Part shown: positions 52,925 to 64,000 of the stretch, one piece after another
Position numbering within the stretch: the first letter of the stretch is position 1
How the letters are laid out: each line of letters starts with the position of its first letter
Source: Leishmania infantum JPCM5
Taxonomy: Eukaryota > Euglenozoa > Kinetoplastea > Trypanosomatida > Trypanosomatidae
Assembly: GCF_000002875.2 (NCBI RefSeq)
Contig: NC_009415.2
Coordinates: 1,002,001-1,066,000, forward strand
Length of the DNA stretch: 64,000 nt
Direction: 5' to 3'
Program-made: the position numbers and the translations under genes
The notes under the pieces: generated by a model
Told to the model about the DNA's origin: nothing
The model's database searches: none
Seen by the model: only the letters and a program-made list of their open reading frames with translations

Positions 52925-55636
52925 CTACCTCGGCCGTTGAGGGCACAAGGGCGTCTTGACATGCACATTCTGCTGCTGTGGCGAAGTGCCGCCTCGGCAC
53001 TCTAGCAGGAACGGAAAGACGTAGAGGTCGCTGCCGGTCTCGTAAGCATCGTCGATGCTCACGCCAATCCCTGAGCCATCAAAAGACGCTGTGTGCACTG
53101 GTGCACCACTCAGTACGCCCTGTCGGGACTCGCGTTGTCCAGCAGACGGTGATGAGGACGGCTCTGTCGCTACGCCAACGGAGTTAGCTCGCTGACGGGT
53201 CGGATCACTGCGTGCGCCGGCGTTCTCGTGTAGCGTGTTCATCTGCGGCGAGTCTGCTGTGCTGTACGCCTTTACCATCTCCTGCACTGTTTCCTCCGCC
53301 ACTGAGACGGACTCTGAAGTGCCGCAGTGGTTCGCAGTGGATGATATGTCCACAACACTGATGGCACGGGAGCTCATGTGAGACTCCTCTGCAGACGATG
53401 GCTCGTAGAAGAGGGCGGCGGTGAAAGACGCTAGATTGTCGGGGTCTTGCAGGTGGGCCTCGACGGGTCGGCTCCGAGAACCGCCCGCCTCGCGCATGGG
53501 GGTTGGTATGGTGACGGCGGTCATACGGGCGGCTTTGTTTGGAGAGACGCCGCCGCCGCCAGCACCTGCGAATGCGATTTTCGGCTGAGCAGATGGCGTG
53601 CTCTCGCTTGACGCATCGCACGCATCGTCTGCCATTCCAGCGAGGAAGGGGTACGCGTGCGCGGGTGGCCGCGAGCCGCTGCGCTGTCGAGTAGACTTGT
53701 TTGTGTTCAGGTGACCCAGATCCGTGCACGACAGCGGCGTTGGCCGTCCATTGCGGCAGGCAGGGCTGCGTCTCCGTTTTGTGCGATCCGCGGAGCTGCT
53801 TCTGGGGCTCACCCTTTCCTCCGTGGGCGCACCCAAACTGGTCGCTGAAGTCGGGCGATGGTGAGAGAAGGCGGAGACACCGGCAACCTTCCTAGCCGGA
53901 GAAGAAGACGCTGCTACTGCGCTGTCTCCACCTGTCGTCGTCCCGCTGAGCGCGGCGGAGTAGATAGCGGCGCTGACTTTCCCAGGCGCCGTGCCTGCAC
54001 GTTGCCGCTCCCACTCAATCAATTTTTTGAGCTCCTGCTCCTCACGACGACACTGCTCAACGTACTGGCGACATGCCTCGTCGACTGCCGTAGCGCCGCT
54101 TGGAGACTTTGTTTGCGTGTAGACATCCTTTCTCAAGGCACCCTGTGCCGCTCGCCGACCCATCTTTTCCGCCAGCCCGTGCCGTGATGCTTTGCCATTG
54201 ATGCAGCAAAAGGGGCCTGGGAATCCGCCTTTACGGCTGCGCGAGGAGCTCGCTCCTCGACTCTTGCCTGACACGCATGCGGGCGGCTGGCGGCTTGCCT
54301 GCCTCCTGGTTTCAGATGAACCCTTTTGGGCATGCCTCCCTGCGTCATTGGCATGCAGGGCTGGGAGTGGCTGCGCCAGGGGGGGCGAGGGAGCCGCACA
54401 CCTTGCCTCTGCTCTCGACAAAGACGGCGACGTGCGCGCCGGTGTGATGGCTGCTGCCGCTGCTTGTAATGCCGATCTGATCAGCGACGGGAAGCTCGAT
54501 GCCCGCGCCTGCGAACCCTTTCCAGCCGATGCCGTCGCCTTGGGTTTTGGCGTCGGTGCACTATGAGCGTTTCCGTGATCTCGTCGCTTCTGGGTTGCTG
54601 CCTCCTCTTTGGGCTCCTGCTTCGTCGTACGATCGGTTCTCATCGACGTCGTCTTCGACTCTTTCCGCACTTTCAACAGTTTCTCGATGGCGGCGAGAAC
54701 CTCTAGCGTTGGCATCTGCTCGTCCGTCAGTCCATGAATACGGAAAGAGCCGCCGCTGAAATATTCGCGGTGGTGCGCGCCGAGTGCCATGCCGATGCGA
54801 CCCTCCACGCCCGCCTTGTCGTCACTGAGGCCGGCAACGCGCGACAAGTCAACATTCTCACCATCGCCACCACCGCTCATGACGCTTGACGGGTTGGAGT
54901 TTCCACGCTTGGGAAATTCCTGCGACGCTGTTTGCGGCACGCTCAAGACCTTCATCCGCTGTAACTTTTCCACGAGCCCGGTCTCCAGAGGCACATCAGG
55001 GGTGTGGTCAGGCGAATTACCTGCAGACACCAGTAGACCCTTGGGAGCGCGCCGTTGGCGCTGCCAGCGCGGCGTGTTCTCGTGACCCGACCGTGCACTC
55101 TGATAACGAGACGGGAGAAGAATGGAGTCGCCAGGCTTGCAGAGGCTCTCTGGCGCATGCTGGTCATTGAAGCCGAAGCCTCGCCTCGGCTCTGGCATGT
55201 GCTGGGTACAACTGGAAACACACTCCGATGCTGCGCGATCCCGGGGTTTGCGACGGTCCGGCTCCTCGACAAGCGGGGCAGCGCGATCCAGGAGACATAC
55301 CGCCGAGAGCACGGCGAGGCGGTTGTCGCGCGGTGGGGAGGAGGGCGCTGGCAGCGCGCTCCTCGAGGCAGCGTCAGCCGGTGTCAGAGAACGCTTGCGG
55401 AGCGCGAACAGCTTGTCTGTGGACTTCTCCCGCGACATCTCGCTTTCGTTGCCTCGTTTCTCCTTGCCCTTTCGGTGCGCGCCCTCTGCCGGCGGCTTCT
55501 CTTTTTTCTGCGTGCGCTTTTTGCGCATGCGTGCCATATTTGCGTAGAACTCCCTCTCTACCTGCGTGAGCACGCGGTCGGGATCGCCAAAGGTCCCAAA
55601 CCGCTTGCACGGCTTCGGCTTGTCTGCTGTTGGCAT
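52925..55636 (-). CDS. Hypothetical basic Ser-rich protein, 903 aa
   Basis: Family not recognised. The start is the ATG at 55634-55636 (MPTADKPKPCKRFGTFG); upstream the frame offers only a GTG three codons away. Residues 1-35 look ordered and conserved (FGDPDRVLTQVEREFYANM) and are followed by a dense Lys/Arg tract at 36-62 (RMRKKRTQKKEK, HRKGKEKRG). A short coiled-coil-like helix lies near 515-546 (YVEQCRREEQELKKLIEWERQ). The C-terminus ends in an acidic/aromatic patch (DDAYETGSDLYVFPFLLE) that resembles an ordered tail. The rest is Ser/Ala/Pro/Arg low complexity. The basic N-terminus and coiled coil would suit a cytoskeletal or basal-body-type structural protein, but that is speculation. 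Confidence 0.87.
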   Translation of the reverse strand: MPTADKPKPCKRFGTFGDPDRVLTQVEREFYANMARMRKKRTQKKEKPPAEGAHRKGKEKRGNESEMSREKSTDKLFALRKRSLTPADAASRSALPAPSSPPRDNRLAVLSAVCLLDRAAPLVEEPDRRKPRDRAASECVSSCTQHMPEPRRGFGFNDQHAPESLCKPGDSILLPSRYQSARSGHENTPRWQRQRRAPKGLLVSAGNSPDHTPDVPLETGLVEKLQRMKVLSVPQTASQEFPKRGNSNPSSVMSGGGDGENVDLSRVAGLSDDKAGVEGRIGMALGAHHREYFSGGSFRIHGLTDEQMPTLEVLAAIEKLLKVRKESKTTSMRTDRTTKQEPKEEAATQKRRDHGNAHSAPTPKPKATASAGKGSQARASSFPSLIRSALQAAAAAITPARTSPSLSRAEARCAAPSPPLAQPLPALHANDAGRHAQKGSSETRRQASRQPPACVSGKSRGASSSRSRKGGFPGPFCCINGKASRHGLAEKMGRRAAQGALRKDVYTQTKSPSGATAVDEACRQYVEQCRREEQELKKLIEWERQRAGTAPGKVSAAIYSAALSGTTTGGDSAVAASSSPARKVAGVSAFSHHRPTSATSLGAPTEERVSPRSSSADRTKRRRSPACRNGRPTPLSCTDLGHLNTNKSTRQRSGSRPPAHAYPFLAGMADDACDASSESTPSAQPKIAFAGAGGGGVSPNKAARMTAVTIPTPMREAGGSRSRPVEAHLQDPDNLASFTAALFYEPSSAEESHMSSRAISVVDISSTANHCGTSESVSVAEETVQEMVKAYSTADSPQMNTLHENAGARSDPTRQRANSVGVATEPSSSPSAGQRESRQGVLSGAPVHTASFDGSGIGVSIDDAYETGSDLYVFPFLLECRGGTSPQQQNVHVKTPLCPQRPR

Positions 55637-55690
55637 CGCGTACACCCCCTCAGCCTCAGGTGTGACAGCTCTGCAGTAGTAAGGGCGAGG

Positions 55691-55726
55691 CTGTATGTGG
55701 ACGAGGAGGGAGAGAAACAGAGGGTG
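55691..55726 (-). promoter_or_regulatory. Probable trans-splice acceptor of the 903-aa gene
   Basis: The transcribed strand has a clear pyrimidine tract (CCCTCTGTTTCTCTCCCTCC) ending in CACATACAG, with AG at 55692-55691. The predicted 5'UTR is 54 nt plus spliced leader, without an upstream ATG. Confidence 0.6.
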
Positions 55727-58700
55727 GTGGCGGTGTTGGGTTCAGAGAGCACGCGTTGGCGCCGTGCGTCTTGAAGGGCTGGGTGTTTCGATACTCCGAC
55801 ACTCTGTGTGGCGTCTGTTAAGATGGCGTTTCGGAGCTTAGCGGACGGCGACGGCGAAAAAAAATCGAAAACAAAAATTTACAGAGCGTCCAATATGTGG
55901 TGAGCGCCAGACAGTACGTGGTGGGGTGTGCGCCTGCCCCCCTCCTTCTGTGGAGGACAATCGCTTTTTAGAGGACGGCCTTGTCGGAAGAAGAGACGGG
56001 GACGAGGAGACCAACTACAGACATGAGGAGAAACTGGCAAACGGTGAGATGCCTCGTGGAGGTGTCGTCATCTCTGAAAGGGGCAGAGCCAGAAACCACG
56101 ACGTGAGCTGCACCACGTCTTTACGCTGGCGCCGCGTTCAGCGATTCAGAGACAGGGCAGCCCGTTCTTCTGCTGTCTTCAGCAGCACGCGCTCGTGACG
56201 GTGCGTGCAAAGAGTAAAGCCGCGCCGCTGGAGGCGTTCCCCACACGAGCAGGGCCCTTGCGCGCAGACGCGTCCATGATGAGGATACTGGGATTCGGCG
56301 GAATTCGTTTCACGCCGTTTGCCGGGCGTCAGGTCGCAGCGTGTGCTGAGGGAGCGCACTAAAAGTGCCCGCTAGAGGACGGCAGAAGAGGACAGGAGCT
56401 GAAAACACACACAGCGGGGCACGCGCGCCCCAGCGTAGACGAGCATTGTGACGACAACACGATAGATGTCGGCGAAGCTAGAAAAGGCCCTCAATCCATG
56501 GATGACGCAGACCGCAGGGGGAGCGTACAGAGAGTGGAACGCACGCGCCCCACATTTACGCTTACGTATACGTAGGAAAGGAGCCGTACACGCTGCAGAA
56601 GAGAGAAAAAAGTGAGCTGACCATACCCTCGCACGGAGGGTAACAGATAGAGAATGAGTCGGGGGTGGGTAGGGAGGACACGCAAGCAACCGCAAAAAAT
56701 GCGAGCGAGACACGGTGAGGGCGCGGACATGCGGGGGGGGGGAAGGGCGAAGAGGAGAGAGGCTCATGAAGGCAAAGGAAGAAGGCGGAATCAAGCGAGA
56801 GACACTGAAAAAACAGCAAAGGACGCCAACGAAAACATCACAAATTACAACGATGACTCACGGAGAGCAGAAAAGCGCCACGGCAGACGACTACGAGCAA
56901 CAGCAGCAAAGAACTCATCTCCCACTCAGCTGTACACAGCCACCGCGTTGGACAATGCAGCACGGTGGCAGAAGAAGACCCCAGATGGAAGCAACGGCGC
57001 CCCGGTGAGTAAAGCAGACGTGGGAGAAGGGGGAGGCGAGAGCAGTGCCAACTAGCGAATTACCAGAAGGATGGATAAAACAGAAAGGTCGCACGAGAAA
57101 GAACGTACGTACACCGAGCAAGCTCAGAGAAGCAGCACACTCAGATCAAAAATAAACGAGGAGGAGATGTGGAGAAGGCATACAGCGCTACAGGGAAGGA
57201 GGGAGGAAGAGAGAGGCAGGCACGCATCGTACACATGCATCTCCGTGTGCGTTCGGTATCCAAGTTGCGACCTTATCAGCAACAACACAAAAACAAGACG
57301 AAAGCCTTATGGAAACCAAACAAAAACAGAAGGGAGAACACGCATGCACGCACGAAAAAAAAAGCAAAAACAAAAATAACAAGCAGCAGGTGCGAGAAGC
57401 GCGTCACCCGCCATCAATGACACAGATGCTTGCACGATTGCGGGATGGGGAGCAGGGGCTTGGGAGGCAGCGCACGTCGCAGTGCACACGCAAAGAGAGG
57501 GAAGACAGGAAGAAAAAGAGAGCACCCTCGCGTTTCTTTTTTTTTTTGATATTGGGAGCTATGCGAAGGCGAGAATGTCCAACGTGAGTGTTCAGGGGCG
57601 CGCGCACACACACACACACACGAACTGCACAAGACAAAACGGGCGCATGCCAAGAACGATATCGAGAGAACAAGGAGAAGCTCGGCTGCGACATGCTTCA
57701 CTCCGCTGGAAAACTTGAAACATCGCCGCAGACGAACGAGGCACAGATCCCGGGTAGTCTGCACTCGCCTCCGAGAAGGCCATCAGGAGCATATCAGGCC
57801 TATCCGTGGGAGGTAGTGGTCTACACATGAAAGACAACAACAGATGATATCCGCATGGGACGGACGTGTGACGAATGTGGGGATGACCGGATGGGGAGGG
57901 GAGAGGAACAAAAATAAAGGATATGCATGAATGCGACACGGAAAACGATTAAGAGGAAGAATAGAGTGGCTCGTTTTCCCTCATGTGCGTGAAGGGGTGG
58001 TGGTGGTGGGCGTACTTGTGCGTGCCCTTGTTGACAATGGAGGGCCGGTTATATATATATATATGTGTGTGTGTGTTTTTCTACCTGCACCCTATCAAAG
58101 ACGAAGCCGCTGTATGCACGTGACGCCCGTGCAACGCCGCAGAGACACATCGCTTCGGGAGCGCTACCTTGATTTCCTTGAAAGGAATCCAGCAAACACG
58201 GCTAAGAAGGAGAAAGAGAAGGCGTGTAATTGTGTACTGGAATCATGATAGCCACAGGCGGTGTTGATGCGCTCAAAACCACGAAACAACGAAAACATCA
58301 GCAAAAGCGATCGCGCACACACGAGAAAAAAAATAAAGGAATTCAGTCAAGCAACGGAATACGCGACCTTTGAAGAAAAACGACATCTGGCAAAGAAGGA
58401 ATGGGCGGTGAAGGAAAGGGACCGCCGCGGCTATGTTTGTGGGATCGGAAGAGAAAAGGGATGGCGTCGAAAATGCGTATGCCCCACACGGTGCTCGTTC
58501 CTTTGCCTTGGCGGCCGGCTACGAGCATACAAAACAGCAGCGGTGAAGGCAAAGAGTGGCCAACTACACGAACACATGCCAATCATCGCCACAGAACACG
58601 AAGTCTATGGCACATGGTGTGATACGGCGCAGGTTGTCTGTTTCTCCCTCTTATTCAGCGTAGATCGGCACACGTCCTCATTCTCACATCGCTTCTCTCC

Positions 58701-60345
58701 CATGGTCCTTGTGTAAGGCACCAGCTGACACGATTCACTGTTGAGTTGTTGGCTGGTGAAGAGAAACACGACGGTGATATGATGGAGAGCGATTGTAACG
58801 GCAAATAAGCTTAAAAGGGGCAGCAGACAGAAGAGAGGACGAGAAACCAGAAAGTCGCAGGTACGATGATAGAAGGGGGAGAGCAAGAGGTCTGCAAAGG
58901 AGCGCATGCGGCTCGTGTACGCACGTCTACACAACACAACGAAATCGCCTTCAAAAACGGCGCGGTTCCACTTCAGGGTCGTTCGTATCTTCGATATTCT
59001 GTTCGCCGTTTCCGAGACGAGTACGACTGTGACAGGTGACTTCCACACGCTCGCAAACACGCGAGGCGCCCTCTAAGTAGATACCCAAAGAGAGGGGGAG
59101 AGAAACGGACTGCTGTTCAGGGAGGCGAGGCGGAGCAGCACAGATAACCTGAGTTCAGATACAAGACCAGCGAAACTAAAAAGATAAAACGCAACGACAC
59201 ACAAAACGGGAAGAAACGGACCACTAGAGGGAACGGTAAACTAAACAGAAAACAAAGAACAAGATCAGGGCTGTGTGTGCGTGTCCGTGTGTGTGTGTGC
59301 AGAGAGGCAGGCAGCAGAGGCGTGGAGAGGAGCTGCTGAAACGGCTCGTGCATGAACAAGCACACGACAACAGCACCTCCGTGAAAAAATCAAGCGAGAA
59401 ACGCAACACGCAGATAGTCGTAGGAAAAACACTGTCAAAAAGAGAGAGATGGCGTGTGCATGATACAGCTCTGTTGCCATCCGGAGCCGCCCGCACACGC
59501 GGGTGTGGCAACATGCCTCACCGGTGCATACAGACAGGTGGTTCAACCGCACGTCATCAGACGCCCGCGCACATGCAGGCAGCTTCACGTCCGCAAGGAA
59601 GAGTACGAAAAGACACCATAATGGGACGCACAAGGAAGAGAGAGGACAGGATCCACTCCCAGCGCAAGTGGAACCACATCAGCTGCAGTCGGGCATACCT
59701 CCTGCTGCCGTCTGAGAAAACAAGTAAATGAATAGCAGCGGCGCACAAAGTTGGATGGGTGGGCCAGAAGAGAAGGACGCGCGGACCAGTAAACAAGGAG
59801 AAAACGATTCGGTGGTTGCGAGCACAACGGCGGAAAGATACCGAACATTTTTTTTTCAGTCGATGGAGCTCTACCGACGAAGGAGAGCGAGCAAGAAAGG
59901 GGCGAAGATGACTGGAGAAAGCTGAGGGATGGGCGATCAGCTGTACGCAAAAGAAGGAACTCCCTCGCCGGCATCCGCGAGGTGGTGAGTGGCGGGGCCA
60001 CATACCCCTTGCACGAGCCGCTTCATGGCTATCCGGGACAAGAGCAGCCAAATGGGCTACGAAAAGTATATATGTATGTATATATATGTGCTGTGCACCG
60101 AAACGGAAGGTACAGAAAACAACGACAACCAATGGGAGACGCGTCTTCGAACACACCCACAGCGAGGAGCAACTCGCTCACGAAATGGACGCGCTTTTTT
60201 TTGTTGTTGCAGAGCGAGCGTAGCCCCTTCATATGCAAACACTTCCGCATTCTCCTAACACTAGCCGCCTCTCTCCGTAACAGCAGCAACAAGAAAAAAC
60301 GTGATATACCTAGCGGGATCTGTGCCACATCCCCACTGAGTGACG
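55727..60345. other. Long intergenic tract (4.6 kb), no supported gene
   Basis: Purine-rich + strand with CA/TG tracts (57605-57620, 59280-59300), an alternating TA/TG repeat at 58050-58076 and oligo-A/T. Open frames on + at 57931-58716 and on minus across the same span compete with each other, so none is called. No tRNA or other RNA gene was recognised. Confidence 0.5.
58050..58076. repeat. (TA)n(TG)n microsatellite
   Basis: Seven TA units pass into six to seven TG units without interruption, followed by oligo-T. Confidence 0.8.
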
Positions 60346-62652
60346 TCAGGAGCCCTCGAAAAGTCGATGGTCTTCCTTCTGACGCGGCTTTGCGTGGTGG
60401 GAGACGGCCTTGAACACGCCTTGGCGGCTCACCATGGCGAGCGACGCCTCCTGCTCGCACAACAGAAACGACACCGAGCCCACCGCCGGCAGCGTTCGTT
60501 CCACCGGAGAGCCATTCAGAGAACGGTAGCTGCTGGTCTTCTTGAGAATTGAGTCGACCCGGTGACTAGCGCCGAGGTTCGGCGGTAAGTCGCACACACT
60601 TTGGGACCGTGGCAAACATTCGCCGTCGCCTGACGGCCTCTCCTTGTCTTCGCCGGGGCTCTCACTTCCATCATCGGAACGGCTGCAGCACTGCTCCCCA
60701 GCGCCGACTTGTCGAAGGGAAGGAGAAAAGGGCACTGGTGCAGATACAAGTGAATCCTGTGCTTTCTCCGTCGTGCGTACTTCCATGCAGTTGGCCGAGG
60801 GCAGGCGACTCGGGGCGCTTGCACCTTGCCCAGAAACTTGTAAGTGAGCTGTGCTAGCGGCGTCCTGTCGGGCGCCTCGCTCCGTCAACGTGAGAGATCT
60901 GCGCTTCATCGTATCGCGTAATGCTGAGTGCGGATGCGCCTCTTTTGATATTGAAACTGAAGAGGTGGATGCGTGACTCTGATTAGCCGTCGTCGCCGCT
61001 GTGGCCGTTTGCCAGTTCGCTCTCATGAGCGAAGAGGAGGTAGCCGCTGCATGGGCGGTGAACTTCAGTTGCGTAATAGCGTCATCTTCGTCTGGAGCCA
61101 CGTGCCAAGGCGGCTGATAGGAAGCGGGATTGTCACACACACCACCATTTGTGCCGCTCTGCGTGGTTTGTTGGGTAGCGTTCGCCTGCACCGGTTTCAT
61201 TGCCGTGAAAGATGCACTGGCTCCCTTGACAAGCGGTAGTCTTGCATAGCCTTGCTCGGCGCACCCTTGAAGGCTACTTACATCGCCGTTGAGTGGTAAG
61301 GGAAGAGCCGGTGCGCCACTCGGCGGTGTCGCCGCGGCACTCGCCTCGTCCATCTTGCGCGCTACAAGGGCGCACCGCGGCGAGGCGCTGCTTTGGGCAC
61401 ACCCTCGGTTATTTGCCGTTTTCGCCCGGTACGCATCTCCGCCGGTGAGCGTGTTTTCCCTGTAGCAGAGCAAATCCTTCGGCACCAGAGGCGGTTGAGA
61501 CCCGTGCAAGCCGGCAATGGACGAGCTGCCGGTGTACGCAGCCTTCGCCGCCGCCTTGGCACCCAGCGCCCCGGCGCCGTCGAGTGGCGGCAGTATGAGG
61601 GCGGAAGCACCACCCTTGTCGGTAAGGCGTCGCCGCGGCAACGTGTCTTGTGGATGACCTTTGGAGCCCTTGTGGGCGGCGGAGGATGTGACTGCGTCAG
61701 TGGACTTCACCTCATGTACGGCTTGCAATGGAGTCACCTGCCTGAATGGCCGTCTGTGCGGCTGCGACTGCGTCGGATGAGTGGGAGATGCATTCATCGG
61801 CTCCTTCTGCATCTTGGGAGCTTCTCTCCTCGGACTTGCAGACTCGCTGTCGGAGGAGCACCAGTTGCCGGTCGGCTTCTTCGGCCCCGTGCTTGCGTTT
61901 CGTGCAAAAGGCGAGTAGGGGCTCGGTGCTACAGGGACAGTGGGGCTGACCGCAGTGACGGGGAGGGCGGCAGCCGGCAACATCGCGTCATTCCAATGGG
62001 GTCTTTCAGCGGGACTCGCGGCCAGCAGCGGTGGCTGCACGGGTGTTGGTGAGTTTGACGGTGGCGCTCGAAGCTCAGGGGAGGCAACGCGTTCGAGGTG
62101 GGCGGCGAAGCCGAGGTCAGGAGGCATCTCGAGCCCACTCATGCTGAGGGTGAAGTAGGATGAACGGCTACTGGACTCGGTCGATCCACCCACGTGCGGC
62201 GCCGCGGCGATTCTGTCTGGCCGGGCGTCGCTCGACAACGTGTCGAAGTCTACAGTGTACTCGTGTGGGGGCTCTAAATTAGGGTCGCTAACACTAGGTG
62301 GGAGGGAGGACTGCAACCACTCCAGCTGAGGCGTCGCAGAGGCGCATCCACAGTCTGGGATGAGAGAGATCGACGTAGAAACGCTGCTCAGCTCTACAGG
62401 AGAGATGCCTGTGAAAGAGGAAAGGTCGTTCTGCTGCTGCTGCCGCTGCTGCTCCGGTGAGCGGCCTCCTCTTCCGTCGGCACGAGCCGGGGTCGTGCTC
62501 CACACAGCCTTTGCTTCATCACAAAGATGAGGCTTCAGCGTTTTCTGACGTCGGGGACACTTCTCCAGCAGCCGCTGCTGCCCGATTTGGCCGTGAGTGC
62601 TGCATTCCGTCCCCGCCTCTTTATCCGCCCTGCAGAACACGGCGTTACCCAT
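60346..62652 (-). CDS. Hypothetical Ser-rich protein with dual-acylation N-terminus, 768 aa
   Basis: Family not recognised. The first ATG of the frame (62650-62652) gives MGNAVFCRADKEAG. Gly2 with small residues behind it is a good N-myristoylation context, and Cys7 could be palmitoylated, as in Leishmania membrane-anchored acylated proteins; the protein therefore probably sits on the inner face of the plasma or flagellar membrane (inference). The remainder is Ser/Pro/Ala/Thr-rich low complexity with a Gln run near residues 60-75. The C-terminal 70 residues look more ordered (SVSFLLCEQEASLAMVSRQG, then FKAVSHHAKPRQKED). No transmembrane segment is seen. The open frame upstream lacks an ATG, and AG acceptors lie immediately 5' of the start, which supports this choice. 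Confidence 0.87.
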   Translation of the reverse strand: MGNAVFCRADKEAGTECSTHGQIGQQRLLEKCPRRQKTLKPHLCDEAKAVWSTTPARADGRGGRSPEQQRQQQQNDLSSFTGISPVELSSVSTSISLIPDCGCASATPQLEWLQSSLPPSVSDPNLEPPHEYTVDFDTLSSDARPDRIAAAPHVGGSTESSSRSSYFTLSMSGLEMPPDLGFAAHLERVASPELRAPPSNSPTPVQPPLLAASPAERPHWNDAMLPAAALPVTAVSPTVPVAPSPYSPFARNASTGPKKPTGNWCSSDSESASPRREAPKMQKEPMNASPTHPTQSQPHRRPFRQVTPLQAVHEVKSTDAVTSSAAHKGSKGHPQDTLPRRRLTDKGGASALILPPLDGAGALGAKAAAKAAYTGSSSIAGLHGSQPPLVPKDLLCYRENTLTGGDAYRAKTANNRGCAQSSASPRCALVARKMDEASAAATPPSGAPALPLPLNGDVSSLQGCAEQGYARLPLVKGASASFTAMKPVQANATQQTTQSGTNGGVCDNPASYQPPWHVAPDEDDAITQLKFTAHAAATSSSLMRANWQTATAATTANQSHASTSSVSISKEAHPHSALRDTMKRRSLTLTERGARQDAASTAHLQVSGQGASAPSRLPSANCMEVRTTEKAQDSLVSAPVPFSPSLRQVGAGEQCCSRSDDGSESPGEDKERPSGDGECLPRSQSVCDLPPNLGASHRVDSILKKTSSYRSLNGSPVERTLPAVGSVSFLLCEQEASLAMVSRQGVFKAVSHHAKPRQKEDHRLFEGS

Positions 62653-64000
62653 CTGCAGTATCACGAAAGCCACGCCCCTAAAAGCGGCGTCGGGATTAGG
62701 GGGTATAGGACGAGTGCGGACCGGAGGAGTAGGCGGACGACCAACTCGCCGGAGTGATGAATGCCTCAAAGCAAAGTAATCGATTCGAACGGGGTGGAAA
62801 AGGGTATCAGCAAAAGAAAGCGGTGATTACGGACCGTTCTGTGTGCGTCTCGCCGTCACTGGGCGAGCGATTGTGGGGCTCCCAAGAGTGCCCGTGGAGG
62901 CCGTGAGAGATCCCACCAGACCGAATAAGCCCACCGAAAAACAAACAATAACGCACAACAAAAAGATTACCTAAAAAAAAAGAAGAAAACGGAAGGAAAG
63001 TGCGGAGGAAAAGCGCGCTCTTATGCCGCAGCAACAGGAGCCAGTAGCTGGAACGTAAACCAACCAAAACAACAGACGTTCAGCTCAGCCGTCGCACGAG
63101 ACCCCAGCTCCCTTTCCACAACGACGAAAAAGAAAAAGAAGGAAAAGACGATGATCTGCGTGCTTGTGATGACTTAAGATGCAAAGAGAAACGAAACGTA
63201 ATGAAAGACAACACCGCCACCACCACCAAGACTGAAGACACTCAGTGAGGGGGTGGGGTGGGGATAGGGGGAAGTGGGGCGAGAGAGATGCTCGAGGGAT
63301 CGAAGACTGCCGACGCCCTCGTTGCCGCACTCCACGTCTTGACAAGCGTGCGGAGGAGGAAAGGGAGACGTTAGAAAGCGAGGAGAGAACCACAGGAAAG
63401 GCAAGAAAACAAAGCAAAACAATCAATAAAGGGCTCGGCAGCGGCGTTGACGGGAAGAAGTGAAAGGGAGAAAGAGGGGGATACGCACACACTCACGCAT
63501 TCACACACAAACACACACATGAACGTCAAGCAGAGGTAGACAGCCCTGAACACAGGTACAGCACTTCAACGGCAAGCGACACCGGCTTGGCCGCCACCAC
63601 ACCGCCAGACGCCTTTTGCCCCCTTCTGTGTGTGTCGCTCTCCTTCTCTGTCCCCCTGAAAAACAACGACAACTTTAAGCTGCGCAAATGCGACCTGCCA
63701 CACACGCCAAAACGACTACAATATCTGCTGAGTGAGACAGAGAGAAAGGTGCGGCCAGACTGGCGCCTCACATGAGAATGAAAAGCAGAAGAGAGGGGCG
63801 GGGATGCAGGTGAGGGTGGGTGGCGAGGATAGCTCTTCACTATGTGCTCCAAGCGGTTCACGAAAACGAAGAAGAGAGGGAGAGAAAAAAAGAGAGGTAC
63901 TTGAGAGAGGCCCGCGGCAAGTCGTCAGGTTACGCCGTAATCCGTTCTTCGTGTTCCTTTCAGGTGAATCGACCACGCCGGCCCAGATGCGAGACAGTGA
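62653..64000. other. 5' flank of the 768-aa gene, intergenic
   Basis: It includes a GCTTTTAG possible acceptor about 30 nt before the ATG and, further out, A-rich + sequence (oligo-T on the transcribed strand near 62970 and 63125) and CA repeats near 63487-63520. No gene is seen to the end of the window. Confidence 0.5.

Noticed and set aside
57931..58716. + strand frame open for about 260 codons except TGA-TAG at 58246-58251
   Set aside because: Competing open frames exist on both strands, there is a TA/TG repeat inside, and the orientation opposes the transcription unit.

Overview
This window looks like nuclear DNA of a trypanosomatid, most probably Leishmania (chromosome 31-like). All eleven confident genes lie on the minus strand, none shows an intron, and they are separated by 1.5-5 kb of non-coding DNA. 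That DNA is purine-rich on + (polypyrimidine tracts on the transcribed strand) and full of CA/TG microsatellites, as expected of one polycistronic unit processed by trans-splicing and polyadenylation. The aldo-keto reductase gene matches my memory of Leishmania prostaglandin F2-alpha synthase almost residue for residue, which is the best taxonomic anchor. No operons, tRNA, rRNA, CRISPR or strand switch were seen.

Layout in transcription order (right to left): a 768-aa Ser-rich protein with a myristoylation/palmitoylation-type N-terminus (60346-62652); a 903-aa basic, Ser-rich protein (52925-55636); a 1257-aa helical-repeat protein (44195-47968); an 825-aa Ser-rich protein (38268-40745); the aldo-keto reductase (32722-33576); a 1049-aa Ser-rich protein (27392-30541); a 929-aa Trl1-type tRNA ligase with ligase, kinase and 2H phosphodiesterase modules (21774-24563); a 763-aa Ser-rich protein (17219-19510); a 359-aa protein with a Met-rich N-terminus (14390-15469); a 1019-aa Ser-rich protein whose 3' end looks frameshifted (7264-10323); and a 391-aa Ser-rich protein whose frame continues far past its stop codon (1372-2547). 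Only the reductase and the tRNA ligase can be given a biochemical role. Eight of the eleven are large, low-complexity, probably disordered proteins of unknown function.

The intergenic DNA holds two copies of a 562-bp element that differ at a single base (15833-16394 and 25093-25654), probably SIDER-type degenerate retroposons, and one more GC-rich, SIDER-like block near 51.55-52.3 kb. Several tracts look like decayed coding sequence (445-1371, 4556-5222, 6900-7263, about 42.6-43.3 kb). Most notable for follow-up: the tRNA ligase has Glu where the catalytic Lys of motif I is expected; coding-like frames persist beyond the stops of two genes; a 12-codon upstream frame has a stop that overlaps the start of the 1019-aa gene; and the two dispersed repeats are nearly identical. 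GC-rich trypanosomatid DNA has open frames on both strands by chance, so all remnant calls are tentative.
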